Assembly (NCBI GenBank): GCA_965205275.1
Contig: OZ242168.1
Coordinates: 2,042,184 to 2,106,183, forward strand
Direction: 5' to 3'
Origin: WTFY01 sp965205275
GTDB taxonomy: Bacteria; Pseudomonadota; Gammaproteobacteria; UBA4575
DNA: 64,000 nucleotides
Position numbers and translations under genes: made by a program
Shown here: positions 35,475 through 44,730 of the stretch, in pieces
Position numbering within the stretch: the stretch's first letter is position 1
Layout of the letters: every line of letters starts with the position of its first letter
The notes under the pieces: model-generated
What the model was told of the DNA's origin: nothing
The model's database searches: none
What the model saw: only the letters and a program-made list of their open reading frames with translations

Positions 35475-36185
35475 ATGGTTGAAAAATTTGACCCAACCCA
35501 GCAACCTCTTTCCGATGCTGTCAGTGAGTTTCAGTCTGCAGACGAACGTGTCTGGTTTGAAAACAAGCTGCTTGGATGCCGTCAGCAGCTAAGGGACCTG
35601 CTAAAAGAGGCGAGTAATTTTCAGCGCGCACAACTTGAACTTGAGATTGCAGAAGCCCTGATTGGGCTTGACCGGCTGAATGAGGCATGGTCCAGTGCCC
35701 GCCCGCTTGTTGAGCTGTTTATTGCAGAAAAAGAATTCGAGCATGCGGTCAAGGCCTGTCGAGTGGTGTATCAGGCCAATCAGGGGGATTCAATCGTGGC
35801 CTTGGGTCAGGGCTGCTGGCTTGCGGTGACCTATCCGATTGACCCGGGTCTGTCTGTTGAAATGTTGCACAACATTGTGGATGAGACTCCGAGTCAGTCT
35901 GATGGTGCAGCCGTGGCTGCAATGGCGGCCCACTATATTGCAGATATGCGCGCGAAGGAGCAGCATGAAAACCTGACTTTTCTTACCATGCAGATTCTTG
36001 CAAAAGTAGCCAAACGTCATCGCGATATCGAAGACGAAGAATCCATAAAAATCTGGATTGAAATTCTGGAACTGAACGATACAGATAAACTTTTCGGCCG
36101 ACTGGCAAAAATAATCGATGTGATGGCGGGTGACCAGTGGTGGTTTGATCGGGACCACCTGCGCATGCAGTTGCCTGTTAATTAA
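35475..36185 (+). CDS. Hypothetical helical-repeat protein
   Basis: 236 residues, acidic, almost all helical with TPR-like spacing (AEALIGLDRLNEAWSSARPLVELF, then EFEHAVKACRVVYQAN, AVAAMAAHYIADM). No signal peptide or membrane segment. I do not recognise a named family. It stands alone after the AlkB terminator. Confidence 0.65.
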   Translation: MVEKFDPTQQPLSDAVSEFQSADERVWFENKLLGCRQQLRDLLKEASNFQRAQLELEIAEALIGLDRLNEAWSSARPLVELFIAEKEFEHAVKACRVVYQANQGDSIVALGQGCWLAVTYPIDPGLSVEMLHNIVDETPSQSDGAAVAAMAAHYIADMRAKEQHENLTFLTMQILAKVAKRHRDIEDEESIKIWIEILELNDTDKLFGRLAKIIDVMAGDQWWFDRDHLRMQLPVN

Positions 36186-36316
36186 GGTAAAACCTGATGT
36201 ACAGTCCGGGTGGGTGAGTCCTGTACATTTTGTCTGTCGGCCATTCAGGCATACTGTCCGCCACCCGGGGTGGTGGGATGCAGACGGAGACTGTCAGTCT
36301 ACGTGGAAGCCAGGGC

Positions 36317-36727
36317 TTAATTTCCGGTGCTGCTCAAGTACTCATCTATGTTCATGGAAGAGCTTTCGTGAGTACTTTCCTGCCGGGACTCTTCTGTACT
36401 CAAATAATATTCAATCGAGCCTGAAAACCCCCGGTGTTCTGTAACGGCACTGGCCAGCCCATCATTTCGCTCTGAACGCATGTCTGTGAGAGGGTCGCCG
36501 GCTGGGCCCGAATGGGTTTTGGCTGTGGCATGTGCCGGAACCGGCTCATCCGCAACGGATGTTTGGGTATCGGCAGAGCCCGTTTCGTGTGCAGTATGTT
36601 CGCTTGCCATGTCCACCGTTTTTTCCTGTTCCAGTTTTCTGCGATCATCCACATAGAGTGCAATCAGCACTATGAAAACAACAATGCCAACCAGAGGCCA
36701 GAGATATTTTGCATGTAAGTTGACCAT
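36317..36727 (-). CDS. Membrane-anchored low-complexity protein
   Basis: 136 residues. An N-terminal membrane helix (KYLWPLVGIVVFIVLIALYV) is followed by a hydrophilic region rich in Ser, Thr, Glu and His (HTAHETGSADTQTS) that looks disordered. The C-terminus has a short amphipathic YYLSTEES, then SMNIDEYLSS. Function unknown. It is divergent from the molybdoenzyme gene. Confidence 0.55.
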   Translation of the reverse strand: MVNLHAKYLWPLVGIVVFIVLIALYVDDRRKLEQEKTVDMASEHTAHETGSADTQTSVADEPVPAHATAKTHSGPAGDPLTDMRSERNDGLASAVTEHRGFSGSIEYYLSTEESRQESTHESSSMNIDEYLSSTGN

Positions 36728-37022
36728 TTTTGTTACCTCATGGTGGTCTGGGTCTTGAGTGGGTGGAGTTTCGTGTAAAAGTGTAAAACAAATTGAACAC
36801 CGAAACGATACGTTGCACCCCGATAGTTTTCAGGGACTGGGCGATGCTGAGCATTTTCAGCATGTAAATTCCCTGTATAGTATACGGGTATAGGCTGCTT
36901 TATGGCATCGACCTGGTGTTGTAGAGAGTCGGGGCTTGTAGTAATGTTGATTAAAACGAAAGTGACAAGTATACAGTGTCATACCATTGAAGCGGCCTGC
37001 GAGCGCAGCATAGGAGTTTGTC
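36728..37022. other. Upstream region of the molybdoenzyme operon
   Basis: No gene. A perfect 7-bp hairpin lies at 36844-36863 (ATGCTGA / TCAGCAT). It is followed at 36871-36888 by CCCTGTATAGTATACGGG, an imperfect palindrome that could be an operator. Neither matches a regulator site I can name. Confidence 0.4.
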
Positions 37023-39317
37023 ATGCAAACCGATAAGATTAAAGCACCTGAAGGGCATTCGATTCATCATGTTACGTGCCCACACGATTGCCCCGATTCA
37101 TGTTCGATGCTGGTCACTCGCGATGACCGGACGGGCAAGGCCGTACGCGTGCAGGGCGATCCGACTCACCCGATTACACGTGGTTATCTGTGTAACAAGG
37201 TGAATCATTATCTTGACCTGGTTTACAACGACAATCGTGTTCTCTATCCCCATAAACGAGTCGGGCCAAAAGGTCCGGGTGCCAAATTTGAACGGATCAC
37301 CTGGGATGAGGCACTGGACACCATTACCGATAACTTCAAAGGTGTAATTGAAGAATATGGCAGCGAAGCCATACAGCCTTACTCGTATTCCGGCACCATG
37401 GGCATGGTGGGCTACTGGACGATGGATTCTCGACTCTGGAACAAGATGGGAGCTGGGGGATTGATTCAGTCCATTTGTATCTATGCGGCCATGTGGGCGG
37501 GATTGCATACCTATGGTCTGGCACATCCGAACATGTCGGTGCATGAAGCAGCGGAGGAAGCGGATCTTATGATTCTGTGGGGCGCAAATCTGGTGAGTAC
37601 GGGTGTGCATGCCATTCCATTTATACGCGAAGCCAAAGAGCGTGGCATGAAACTCATTGTAGTAGACCCCCGGGTAACGCGTACTACCATGATGGCAGAC
37701 TGGCATATACAGCCCAGACCCGGGACCGATGCGGCACTGGCATTGGGCATGATGAAGCTGATTGTTGATAAAGGATTACACGATCTCGAATTTCTTAAAG
37801 AACAGACCAATGGCTGGGAAGCGTTACTGGAAACAGAGTTACCTAACTACCCGCTGGACAGAGTAGAAAAGATCACTGGAATTTCAGCAGCGGAAATTGA
37901 AAAATTTGCTCTGGAGTATGCGTCCACCAAAAAATCATTTATTCGTGCAAACTATGGTCTGAATCGTCACCAGAATGCCGGTCAGATGTGCCGCTCTATC
38001 CTGGTACTTCCATGTATTACAGGCGCTTGGCGCGAACCCTGCGGCGGTTCCTGTTTTGGCAACCTTGAAGAGATGTGGTTACGTTGGGATATGAAAAAGC
38101 TGCACAGACCTGATCTGGGTAAACGAAAACGTACCGTGAACATGGTACAGATTGGTCGTGCACTGGCTGACGATATTGATGCGGATGACAATAAGATGGA
38201 CCCGCCTATAAAGAGCCTGTTTGTCTATAATTCGGATCCTGCCAACTGTGCGCCGAATACCAACAATGTCCGCAAGGGTTTGATGCGTGATGACCTCTTC
38301 GTTGCAGTTCATGAGACCTTCTGGACCGATACTTGCCAGTATGCAGATATCGTCATTCCTGCTGATACGCAGTTAGAGCGAATGGATATGGTGGCCACCT
38401 ACGGCAACTGGTATTACACCATGAACAAGCCGGTGATCGAACCTCTTGGGGAAAGTGTTCGGAATTCCGAGCTATTTCGTATGCTGGCCAAGCGGATGGG
38501 TTATGTCGAAGAGGGGGACAATGCCTTTACGCAAACGGATGAAGAAATTATTCGAGACGTTATGTTTGATGAAGGCGAGCATAACCCTTTAATGGAGGGC
38601 ATAACGTATGAAGACATGGAGAAAAATGGTTTTGTAAGAGCCAACACGGGCTCCGACAGAAGAAATTTCCTGAAAAACGGTTGGCCAACGGATTCCGGAA
38701 AAATTGATATCTGGTGTGAGAAATTAAAAGAAGAAGGCATCAATCCCTTGCCTTCCTATGTGCCTGAGATTGAAGGACAGGAAGACCCCAAACGCAAGGA
38801 CTACCCACTGCAGGTGCTCAGCAGCGCAACACACTATTTTATCGGTGATTCATTCCAGTCTGTGCCGCGTCTGCAGGCCATGATGTCGCGACCCACAGTG
38901 GAATTAAATCCGGATGATGCAAAGGCACGTGGCATAGAAGATGGTGATCTCTGCTGTTTATACAATGATCGTGGCCAATCCTACGCCTATGCAGTCATTA
39001 TTGAGGGATTGCTGTCTGGTGTTTGTTCCACACAAAAACAGTTTAAAGGGAGCAACACCCCGGGTGGTGTAAATATTAATGCACTGAACTCCGAAATGCT
39101 GACCGATTTTGGAACCAGTCCAACTTTCTATTCCTGTCTGGTAGAAATCGAGAAAGCCAGTGAAGAGATGCGTAAGCAGACTTTGCTGAAAGAGTGGGGA
39201 GGTAAAGAGGGCTATATTAAAAAATGGCGTGAAGACCCACGCAACGATGGCGTTGAAGCAACTGATGAAGAAATCATTGCATTTGTAGAAGCACGACATC
39301 CAGGAATCTTCAGCTAA
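37023..39317 (+). CDS. Molybdopterin-dependent oxidoreductase with N-terminal 4Fe-4S site
   Basis: 764 residues of the DMSO-reductase superfamily. The 4Fe-4S Cys are Cys19, 23, 27 and 57 (TCPHDCPDSC then YLCNKV). The molybdopterin-binding regions follow: LMILWGANLVSTG, LIVVDPRVTRTT, PGTDAALALGMM and, near the end, an ELNPDDAKARGIEDGDLC type lid. The N-terminus has no twin-Arg signal, so the enzyme is cytoplasmic. The substrate is unknown; it is much shorter than SoeA or formate dehydrogenase alpha chains. It is followed 43 bp later by a flavo/Fe-S reductase that probably carries its electrons. Confidence 0.88.
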   Translation: MQTDKIKAPEGHSIHHVTCPHDCPDSCSMLVTRDDRTGKAVRVQGDPTHPITRGYLCNKVNHYLDLVYNDNRVLYPHKRVGPKGPGAKFERITWDEALDTITDNFKGVIEEYGSEAIQPYSYSGTMGMVGYWTMDSRLWNKMGAGGLIQSICIYAAMWAGLHTYGLAHPNMSVHEAAEEADLMILWGANLVSTGVHAIPFIREAKERGMKLIVVDPRVTRTTMMADWHIQPRPGTDAALALGMMKLIVDKGLHDLEFLKEQTNGWEALLETELPNYPLDRVEKITGISAAEIEKFALEYASTKKSFIRANYGLNRHQNAGQMCRSILVLPCITGAWREPCGGSCFGNLEEMWLRWDMKKLHRPDLGKRKRTVNMVQIGRALADDIDADDNKMDPPIKSLFVYNSDPANCAPNTNNVRKGLMRDDLFVAVHETFWTDTCQYADIVIPADTQLERMDMVATYGNWYYTMNKPVIEPLGESVRNSELFRMLAKRMGYVEEGDNAFTQTDEEIIRDVMFDEGEHNPLMEGITYEDMEKNGFVRANTGSDRRNFLKNGWPTDSGKIDIWCEKLKEEGINPLPSYVPEIEGQEDPKRKDYPLQVLSSATHYFIGDSFQSVPRLQAMMSRPTVELNPDDAKARGIEDGDLCCLYNDRGQSYAYAVIIEGLLSGVCSTQKQFKGSNTPGGVNINALNSEMLTDFGTSPTFYSCLVEIEKASEEMRKQTLLKEWGGKEGYIKKWREDPRNDGVEATDEEIIAFVEARHPGIFS

Positions 39318-39360
39318 AGCTGGGCAGCATAGTTTTTAGATACACAGGGGAAATACAAAA

Positions 39361-40488
39361 GTGGCAGCGGTACAAAAGAGCTTTTACGATCCGTTTGATC
39401 ATTACATACGGGAATTACCCGTGCCTGATCGGGAAATACACAGGAGAAGGGTAAAAATAAACCAGGGCAACGTTGTCAGTGTTACAAACCTTACGCATGA
39501 CACTTTTAAGCTGGTGATCAAGTGCGATGCCGATAGTCAGCCACTGGGAGGCATCGCGGGCCAATACGCTACAATCAAGGTGCCGGGTGTGCGAAAACCA
39601 CGTTCCTATTCGTTTGCCAGAGCGCCGGAGGATGAGAGTCCCGACGAACATACTTTTTACATACGCCTGGTGCCTGATGGTGAATTGTCCGGGTGGCTGG
39701 CAAAAGAGAGTCGCATCGGTGAACCCGTTGAGATTGCAGGGCCTCTGGGGAAGTTTCGGCTTGATCCTTCCGATGACACGATGATTTGCATTGCAGGTGG
39801 CAGTGGTATGAGTGCAGTCGCTGCCATTGTTGAGCACGCTGCCAATCTAGGCGTGGCCAGGGATTGTTATTTTTTCTATGGTGCCCGTACTCAAAAAGAT
39901 TTGTACTGTCATGAGGAAATGCAGGCGGTTCAGGACAAATGGAATCAGGGAAACAGGTTTGAATTTATCCCTGTCCTGTCGGAAGAGCCGGAAGACAGTG
40001 ACTGGAATGGTCCGCGCGGATTTGTTACAGCGTACTTTAAAGAGGAATATCTGGACCAGGGAAAACTGCACATTAATGAAATAAAAGCCTATTTTTGCGG
40101 GCCGCCCCCAATGATAGACCATGGTGTAAAAGCGTTGATGGATGCGGGACTCGGTGACGAAGACATCTATTTTGACAAGTTTGAGGATGCAAGTTCACCA
40201 GCACCTGTAGTGGATAATACCAAATGTGTCTTGTGTGATGAGTGCTTGTTGGTGAAGCCTGTACCCAATTGTTTGGTTGAGGCAACAAACTTCAAAACAA
40301 ATGGTGGCGATTCGGGTTTGTATTTTGAGAGGGTGCAGCCTGCACATACTTCCGGGTTATATTACAATTCTCTGTATATAGATGAGAATGAGTGCGTACG
40401 CTGTTTTGCATGTGTTGATGCCTGTCCCCATGACGCAATATCTGTGGCTTATGATAAAACACCAAAAACATTGAGAATGTATAAGTAG
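39361..40488 (+). CDS. FAD/NAD reductase with C-terminal ferredoxin domain
   Basis: 375 residues starting at GTG 39361. Residues about 30-240 form a ferredoxin-NADP reductase module: QYATIKVPGVRKPRSYSFARAP for FAD and IAGGSGMSAVAAIVEHAANL for NAD. The C-terminal 90 residues hold two 4Fe-4S motifs, CVLCDECLLVKPVPNC (unusual spacing) and CVRCFACVDACPHDA. The layout suggests that it couples NAD(P)H to the molybdoenzyme encoded just upstream. A terminator follows at 40535-40567, so the two genes form a closed operon. Confidence 0.87.
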   Translation: MAAVQKSFYDPFDHYIRELPVPDREIHRRRVKINQGNVVSVTNLTHDTFKLVIKCDADSQPLGGIAGQYATIKVPGVRKPRSYSFARAPEDESPDEHTFYIRLVPDGELSGWLAKESRIGEPVEIAGPLGKFRLDPSDDTMICIAGGSGMSAVAAIVEHAANLGVARDCYFFYGARTQKDLYCHEEMQAVQDKWNQGNRFEFIPVLSEEPEDSDWNGPRGFVTAYFKEEYLDQGKLHINEIKAYFCGPPPMIDHGVKALMDAGLGDEDIYFDKFEDASSPAPVVDNTKCVLCDECLLVKPVPNCLVEATNFKTNGGDSGLYFERVQPAHTSGLYYNSLYIDENECVRCFACVDACPHDAISVAYDKTPKTLRMYK

Positions 40489-40534
40489 AAATTTAAAACG
40501 CGGGCTTGTGAGTAGGTTATTTTGCGGAAATAAA

Positions 40535-40567
40535 AAGCTGCTTCAGGGTTTCCAAAGCAGTTTTTTT
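40535..40567 (+). terminator. Rho-independent terminator after the molybdoenzyme operon
   Basis: A CTGCTT / AAGCAG stem (40538-40543 with 40555-40560), extended by A-T and G-T pairs, is followed by seven T. It ends the two-gene unit. Confidence 0.8.
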
Positions 40568-40599
40568 GTGACTGAAGACTGAAAAACAGATACACGGTT

Positions 40600-41694
40600 A
40601 TGGATTACTGCCCGGGAACTGTATTACAAAGGTCTGCTGGAATGTTAATGATGAAACCAAAAGCGGTTTTGATGGCAGGTGTCTTGTCGATACTGGTACT
40701 GCTGTTATTTTATACAAGTGAGATAAAACTCAGCAGTGCAGCGTCTTCTTCACAGGAAGTTCATACGCCGGTTGTTGAGGAAATTAGTGAGCTGTCAAGC
40801 AGTGAATTGCTGAAACTTCAGGATGAATTAAGCCAACCAAAAAAAGAATCTGGAAAATTTACCAAGGGTGTTTTGTGGAAAATCGAGAAAGATGAGGAGT
40901 TGATTGGCTATCTTTTTGGCACGATCCACATGAATGACAAGCGTGTGAACAAAGTACGTGAGAATATTATGGACGTCTTTGACGGGATGAACAGTTTTGC
41001 AATGGAATCTTTTCCAAGTGACCACTACTGGAATCCCTATCATGGCGGAAAAATGATAAAAGCGGATATGCTTCTTTCTGAGGGACAAACGCTGGACCAG
41101 CTTATTGGCAGGGACTTATATGCAAAAGTAGAAAAAACCCTGTCTCAGATAGGACTTGACAAGGAAACAATTCTGCATATGAAGCCGTGGGCTGCAATGC
41201 GCAGTTTCGCGGTTAAAGCTGAGAACACGGAGGATATGATTCTTGATTATGAGCTGCTGGACCGTGCCGCAGCGCAGAAGAAAGAGCTTTACCAAGTGGA
41301 AAGCATCGAGGAATTTTTAGTAACTTTCTACGCAATGCCACTTGATGTACAGATCAAGCTGCTCGAATTTACAGTGAACAGTTTTGATCAGATGAGAAAT
41401 ACCATTAGTCAAATGCTAGCTGCTTATCTGGAAGAAGATTTATCTAAAATGTATAGAATCAGTACCAGCTTTATTCCTGACGATCCGGAAAATAAGTACT
41501 ATCGTGAAATATACCTGAAACATGTTGTCAAGGACCGGAATATTGTGATGGAGCACTATATGCGCAAGCCGATGCGGGAAAAAAAGACATTTATTGCGAT
41601 AGGAGCATTACATCTTTATGGTGACCAGGGAGTTCTGGCTTTAATTGAAAAAGACGGTTATCAGGTCACACGTATTCCGCTGGAGAAATTTTAG
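40600..41694 (+). CDS. TraB/GumN-family protein with N-terminal membrane helix
   Basis: 364 residues, but the start may be an internal ATG around 40642-40651. One membrane helix (AVLMAGVLSILVLLLFYT) is followed by the TraB/GumN domain: GVLWKIEKDEELIGYLFGTIHMND (the GTIH motif), MNSFAMESFPS, and the C-terminal FIAIGALHLYGDQGVL. The GxxH and E residues are those proposed to bind metal in the family, related to Tiki-type proteases. It is probably periplasmic. No partner is obvious. Confidence 0.88.
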   Translation: MDYCPGTVLQRSAGMLMMKPKAVLMAGVLSILVLLLFYTSEIKLSSAASSSQEVHTPVVEEISELSSSELLKLQDELSQPKKESGKFTKGVLWKIEKDEELIGYLFGTIHMNDKRVNKVRENIMDVFDGMNSFAMESFPSDHYWNPYHGGKMIKADMLLSEGQTLDQLIGRDLYAKVEKTLSQIGLDKETILHMKPWAAMRSFAVKAENTEDMILDYELLDRAAAQKKELYQVESIEEFLVTFYAMPLDVQIKLLEFTVNSFDQMRNTISQMLAAYLEEDLSKMYRISTSFIPDDPENKYYREIYLKHVVKDRNIVMEHYMRKPMREKKTFIAIGALHLYGDQGVLALIEKDGYQVTRIPLEKF

Positions 41695-41918
41695 CGGCAA
41701 TTTGATTTTTATCACATTGTTGCAGAGGTTTCCTTGTAGAGCCGTAACGGCTATTTGATCAGGTTCACAGGACACAAGGAGACCTGGACAGCGTCTTGGC
41801 TTTTCTTCCAGATTTCGAGAGCGGTTCATTAGCCGCATACAATACTACTCGTTGAAGGTATCGATGCGGTACACTTCCCGTCTATAGTAAATACCCAACC
41901 TGTTATTCAAGAATAACC

Positions 41919-43118
41919 ATGAGAAAAATCGTTATTGCCCCAGATTCATTTAAAGGAAATCTCACTTCACTGGAAGTAGCTGTATATATTGAAAAAGGTA
42001 TCAGGCGTGTCTTGCCAAAGGTAAAGTGTATAAAAGTACCGATGGCAGATGGTGGAGAAGGTACAGTGCAGTCTTTAATCGATGCGGCGGAAGGCGAATT
42101 GATAAAAAAACGTGTCAAGGGTCCAACTGGAAAAATCGTTACGGCACGCTATGGCTGGCTACCCGCCAAGCAAACCGCAGTTATTGAAATGGCAGAAGCC
42201 TCCGGGTTACCCCTGGTTGAGGGGCGCGATAAAAATCCGCTTAAAACCACAACGTACGGCACCGGGCAATTAATGCTGGATGCTATAAATCGTGGAGCCA
42301 GGAAAATTGTCATTGGTATTGGAGGGTCGGCCACAAATGATGGCGGTACCGGTATGGCACAGGCACTTGGCGTAAGGTTTATGGGTGCCGGTGGGCGGGA
42401 AATAAAAGAACCGGGTTCTGGTGGCATGTTAGCTAAAATCCGGGCTATAGATGTAACAGGTTTTGATCTCAGGGTATGCAAAACGGATATCCTGGTAGCT
42501 TGCGATGTTGAAAATCCCTTGTACGGAAAAAAAGGTGCAGCACATGTATTCGGGCCGCAAAAAGGTGCGACGCCTAAAATGGTAGCGGTACTGGATACAA
42601 ACCTGAGGCATCTTGGCAAGCTCATAAAACGCGATCTAAAAAAAGATGTCGCGCATATACCTGGTGCCGGAGCAGCAGGAGGGCTGGGTGCCGGGCTGGT
42701 TGCTTTTACAGGTGCTACGTTAAAGAGCGGTATTGATATTGTGCTAAAAACAACCGAGTTGGAAAAATATTTAAAAGATGCAGATCTGGTAATTACTGGG
42801 GAAGGCAAGGTAGATTTTCAAACTGCATTTGGCAAGACGTCGTCTGGTGTTGCCAGAGTAGCTAAAAAACATAAAGTACCGGTTGTGGCGATTGGTGGTG
42901 CATTGGCTGATGATGCACATAATGTGTTTGCACATGGTATCGATGGGATTGCCAGTGCTGCTGCAAGGGACATGTCATTGGACGAGGCATTACGGGATTC
43001 GCCTCGTCACCTAGAGGATGTTGCCGAGCGTGTAATTCGCATGATTCTTATTGGTAAAAAAATGGCCGCCAAAAAACGCAGGGCGAAGGTTGGTTCCAGA
43101 TCAGGGAAATTACAGTAA
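41919..43118 (+). CDS. Glycerate kinase, GarK/GlxK type
   Basis: 399 residues. The family signatures are IAPDSFKGNLTSLEVAVYIEKGI, VPMADGGEGTVQSLIDA, IGGSATNDGGTGMAQALGVRF and GAGAAGGLGAGLVAF, with VITGEGKVDFQTAFGKTSSGVA. It phosphorylates D-glycerate to 2-phosphoglycerate in the cytoplasm. In an autotroph with glycine cleavage, this would return photorespiratory-type glycerate to central metabolism. The basic tail is slightly long. It is convergent with and overlaps the L,D-transpeptidase-like gene by 9 bp. Confidence 0.93.
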   Translation: MRKIVIAPDSFKGNLTSLEVAVYIEKGIRRVLPKVKCIKVPMADGGEGTVQSLIDAAEGELIKKRVKGPTGKIVTARYGWLPAKQTAVIEMAEASGLPLVEGRDKNPLKTTTYGTGQLMLDAINRGARKIVIGIGGSATNDGGTGMAQALGVRFMGAGGREIKEPGSGGMLAKIRAIDVTGFDLRVCKTDILVACDVENPLYGKKGAAHVFGPQKGATPKMVAVLDTNLRHLGKLIKRDLKKDVAHIPGAGAAGGLGAGLVAFTGATLKSGIDIVLKTTELEKYLKDADLVITGEGKVDFQTAFGKTSSGVARVAKKHKVPVVAIGGALADDAHNVFAHGIDGIASAAARDMSLDEALRDSPRHLEDVAERVIRMILIGKKMAAKKRRAKVGSRSGKLQ

Positions 43119-43925
43119 TACCCGCACTGGGATTCCGTTTTCGACCAAGCTTAAAATTTCATCCATGTCCTCGTTGGCTACTGCGATGCGACCTTCTGTC
43201 CAGCCCCATAACCCTAGTATTTGCCAAGTCCAGCCAAGGCCATTGGGCTGTCCATGAATTCTGAAATCAGCATCTGGTTTGGCCTGTGCTGGACCCGGTC
43301 TCGGGTCCTGTTTATCTGAATATGAAACATGTATGGATTTTCGGCCATTGCTGTCTTCATTTTTGAAATCCAGTACATACGTTCCTTCCGGTATATGTTC
43401 GTTGCCAGTTTCTCCTCTGTGACCCAGGCGGCTCACCCCCAGTCTTACCTTGTAAGAGCGATACTGCCTGGCATCTTTGATGAGGTAGAGCATGTGTTCG
43501 CTTTTTTTGATAAGTACAGAATCTGCCGTAAGCAGGTTGACTAACCCGGAAATTTCTTTTCCTGATGCATATGTCCTGGCCCCCCATTGTTCTTCGCGGG
43601 CATTGAAGTACTTCCAGACGCCATGCTTGTTGCCATCAGTATATTCGCCTTCAATATGCATATAACCACCATCCCATGCTTGCCAGACGCCGTGCTTAAC
43701 GCCATCTTTTTCACAGAAAATAGCAATTCCAAGCTTACTCCAGACTTCACGCTTTTCTATGGCGCCTTCATGGCATTGAAGTGCTACATTAGCTACAGCA
43801 TGTCTGGTCTTGTTGTGTGCATGCTCCATCATCCATCCAATCCATAAAGGGCTGGTCAACAGGAGCAGCAAGGCCAGGGTGACTGACAGCGCGATCGTTG
43901 CCTCAGAAAGTTTTTTTAATTGCAT
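43110..43925 (-). CDS. L,D-transpeptidase-like protein without catalytic Cys
   Basis: 271 residues. An N-terminal membrane helix (IALSVTLALLLLLTSPLWI) is followed by MORN-like turns (HGVWQAWDGGYMHIEGEYTDG then HGVWKYF) and a C-terminal YkuD fold. The YkuD motif reads IHGQPNG (His224), then WTEGRIAVANEDMDEI, where the family has a Cys (WTEGCIAVTN type). The Cys is Arg246, encoded by CGC, one base from TGC. Transpeptidase activity is therefore not expected; a structural or binding role, or loss of function, is likely. The rest of the fold and the frame are intact. Confidence 0.82.
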   Translation of the reverse strand: MQLKKLSEATIALSVTLALLLLLTSPLWIGWMMEHAHNKTRHAVANVALQCHEGAIEKREVWSKLGIAIFCEKDGVKHGVWQAWDGGYMHIEGEYTDGNKHGVWKYFNAREEQWGARTYASGKEISGLVNLLTADSVLIKKSEHMLYLIKDARQYRSYKVRLGVSRLGHRGETGNEHIPEGTYVLDFKNEDSNGRKSIHVSYSDKQDPRPGPAQAKPDADFRIHGQPNGLGWTWQILGLWGWTEGRIAVANEDMDEILSLVENGIPVRVLL

Positions 43926-44028
43926 TTGTCTTTACACTGAAAGTCATTGAAAAATGGAATGACAAATGTCAGGCTTGAGTAGCCCGCTGAATGTCCTGAA
44001 GTCTGCATATACGGATAACAAGCTGAAA

Positions 44029-44229
44029 ATGAATAAGATACTGGTTGCTACAGGCATAATTATTTTAGTCATCGGATTGCTTTGGCCTATTATTAGTAAA
44101 ATGCCCTTTGGGAAACTGCCGGGGGATATTGCTCTTAAAAAAGAAGGGTTTCAACTGTATTTCCCTATCACCACAATGATTATTATCAGTCTTGCCGTAT
44201 CTGTTATTTTGTGGTTGTTTAAAAAATAG
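44029..44229 (+). CDS. DUF2905 small membrane protein
   Basis: 66 residues from ATG 44029; the open frame extends 21 codons upstream, but the family starts at MNKILVATGIIILVIGL. It has two membrane helices around PFGKLPGDIALKKEGFQLYFPI, the DUF2905 signature. Function unknown; it is often single-copy and small. No clear ribosome binding site. Confidence 0.85.
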   Translation: MNKILVATGIIILVIGLLWPIISKMPFGKLPGDIALKKEGFQLYFPITTMIIISLAVSVILWLFKK

Positions 44230-44278
44230 AAGTCAATTATCGTTTAAGCTGCAACAGACCTAACTGTACGGTTCACCA

Positions 44279-44704
44279 ATGGGTTCAGGAAACAAATCTG
44301 ATTTTATTCTTTTATCTACACTAATCCAGAAGTTAGAAAATAATAACTATTATCGTGTTTTTGCCAAATCCCTGGCAAGAACAGTTTGTTCTGCTGACCT
44401 GCTACCTCCTGATAATGAACTTGTTCAGGAAATGTTTCATTATTTCATAAGAGAAAATGAGTTGCGGATTAACTATAACGGGTCTGTAGTGTCTCTGGAT
44501 TTTATTGAATCAGAGATCCATCGAAGGGCTTCAGAAAAAGTCAGCCTTGACGAAGGCCTTGCACATGCAAAAGAACTGGAACGAAGGCTTATCTGGGGAA
44601 AAGAAGTGTATGTAAAAGTGCAGGACCTAAAGAAACTGTATGCAAACAAATGCATCGTGTTTCCAAAATCATTATTAGCCGATAGAGATGCGTCCGATGC
44701 CTGA
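44279..44704 (+). CDS. Hypothetical protein
   Basis: 141 residues, soluble and helical, with no recognised motif (LLSTLIQKLENNNYYRVFAKSLARTV, later LERRLIWGKEVYVKVQDLKKLY). It lies 49 bp after the DUF2905 gene and is convergent with gltD. Function unknown. Confidence 0.6.
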   Translation: MGSGNKSDFILLSTLIQKLENNNYYRVFAKSLARTVCSADLLPPDNELVQEMFHYFIRENELRINYNGSVVSLDFIESEIHRRASEKVSLDEGLAHAKELERRLIWGKEVYVKVQDLKKLYANKCIVFPKSLLADRDASDA

Positions 44705-44730
44705 AGTACAGGCCTGTGATTTGCGAAAAA

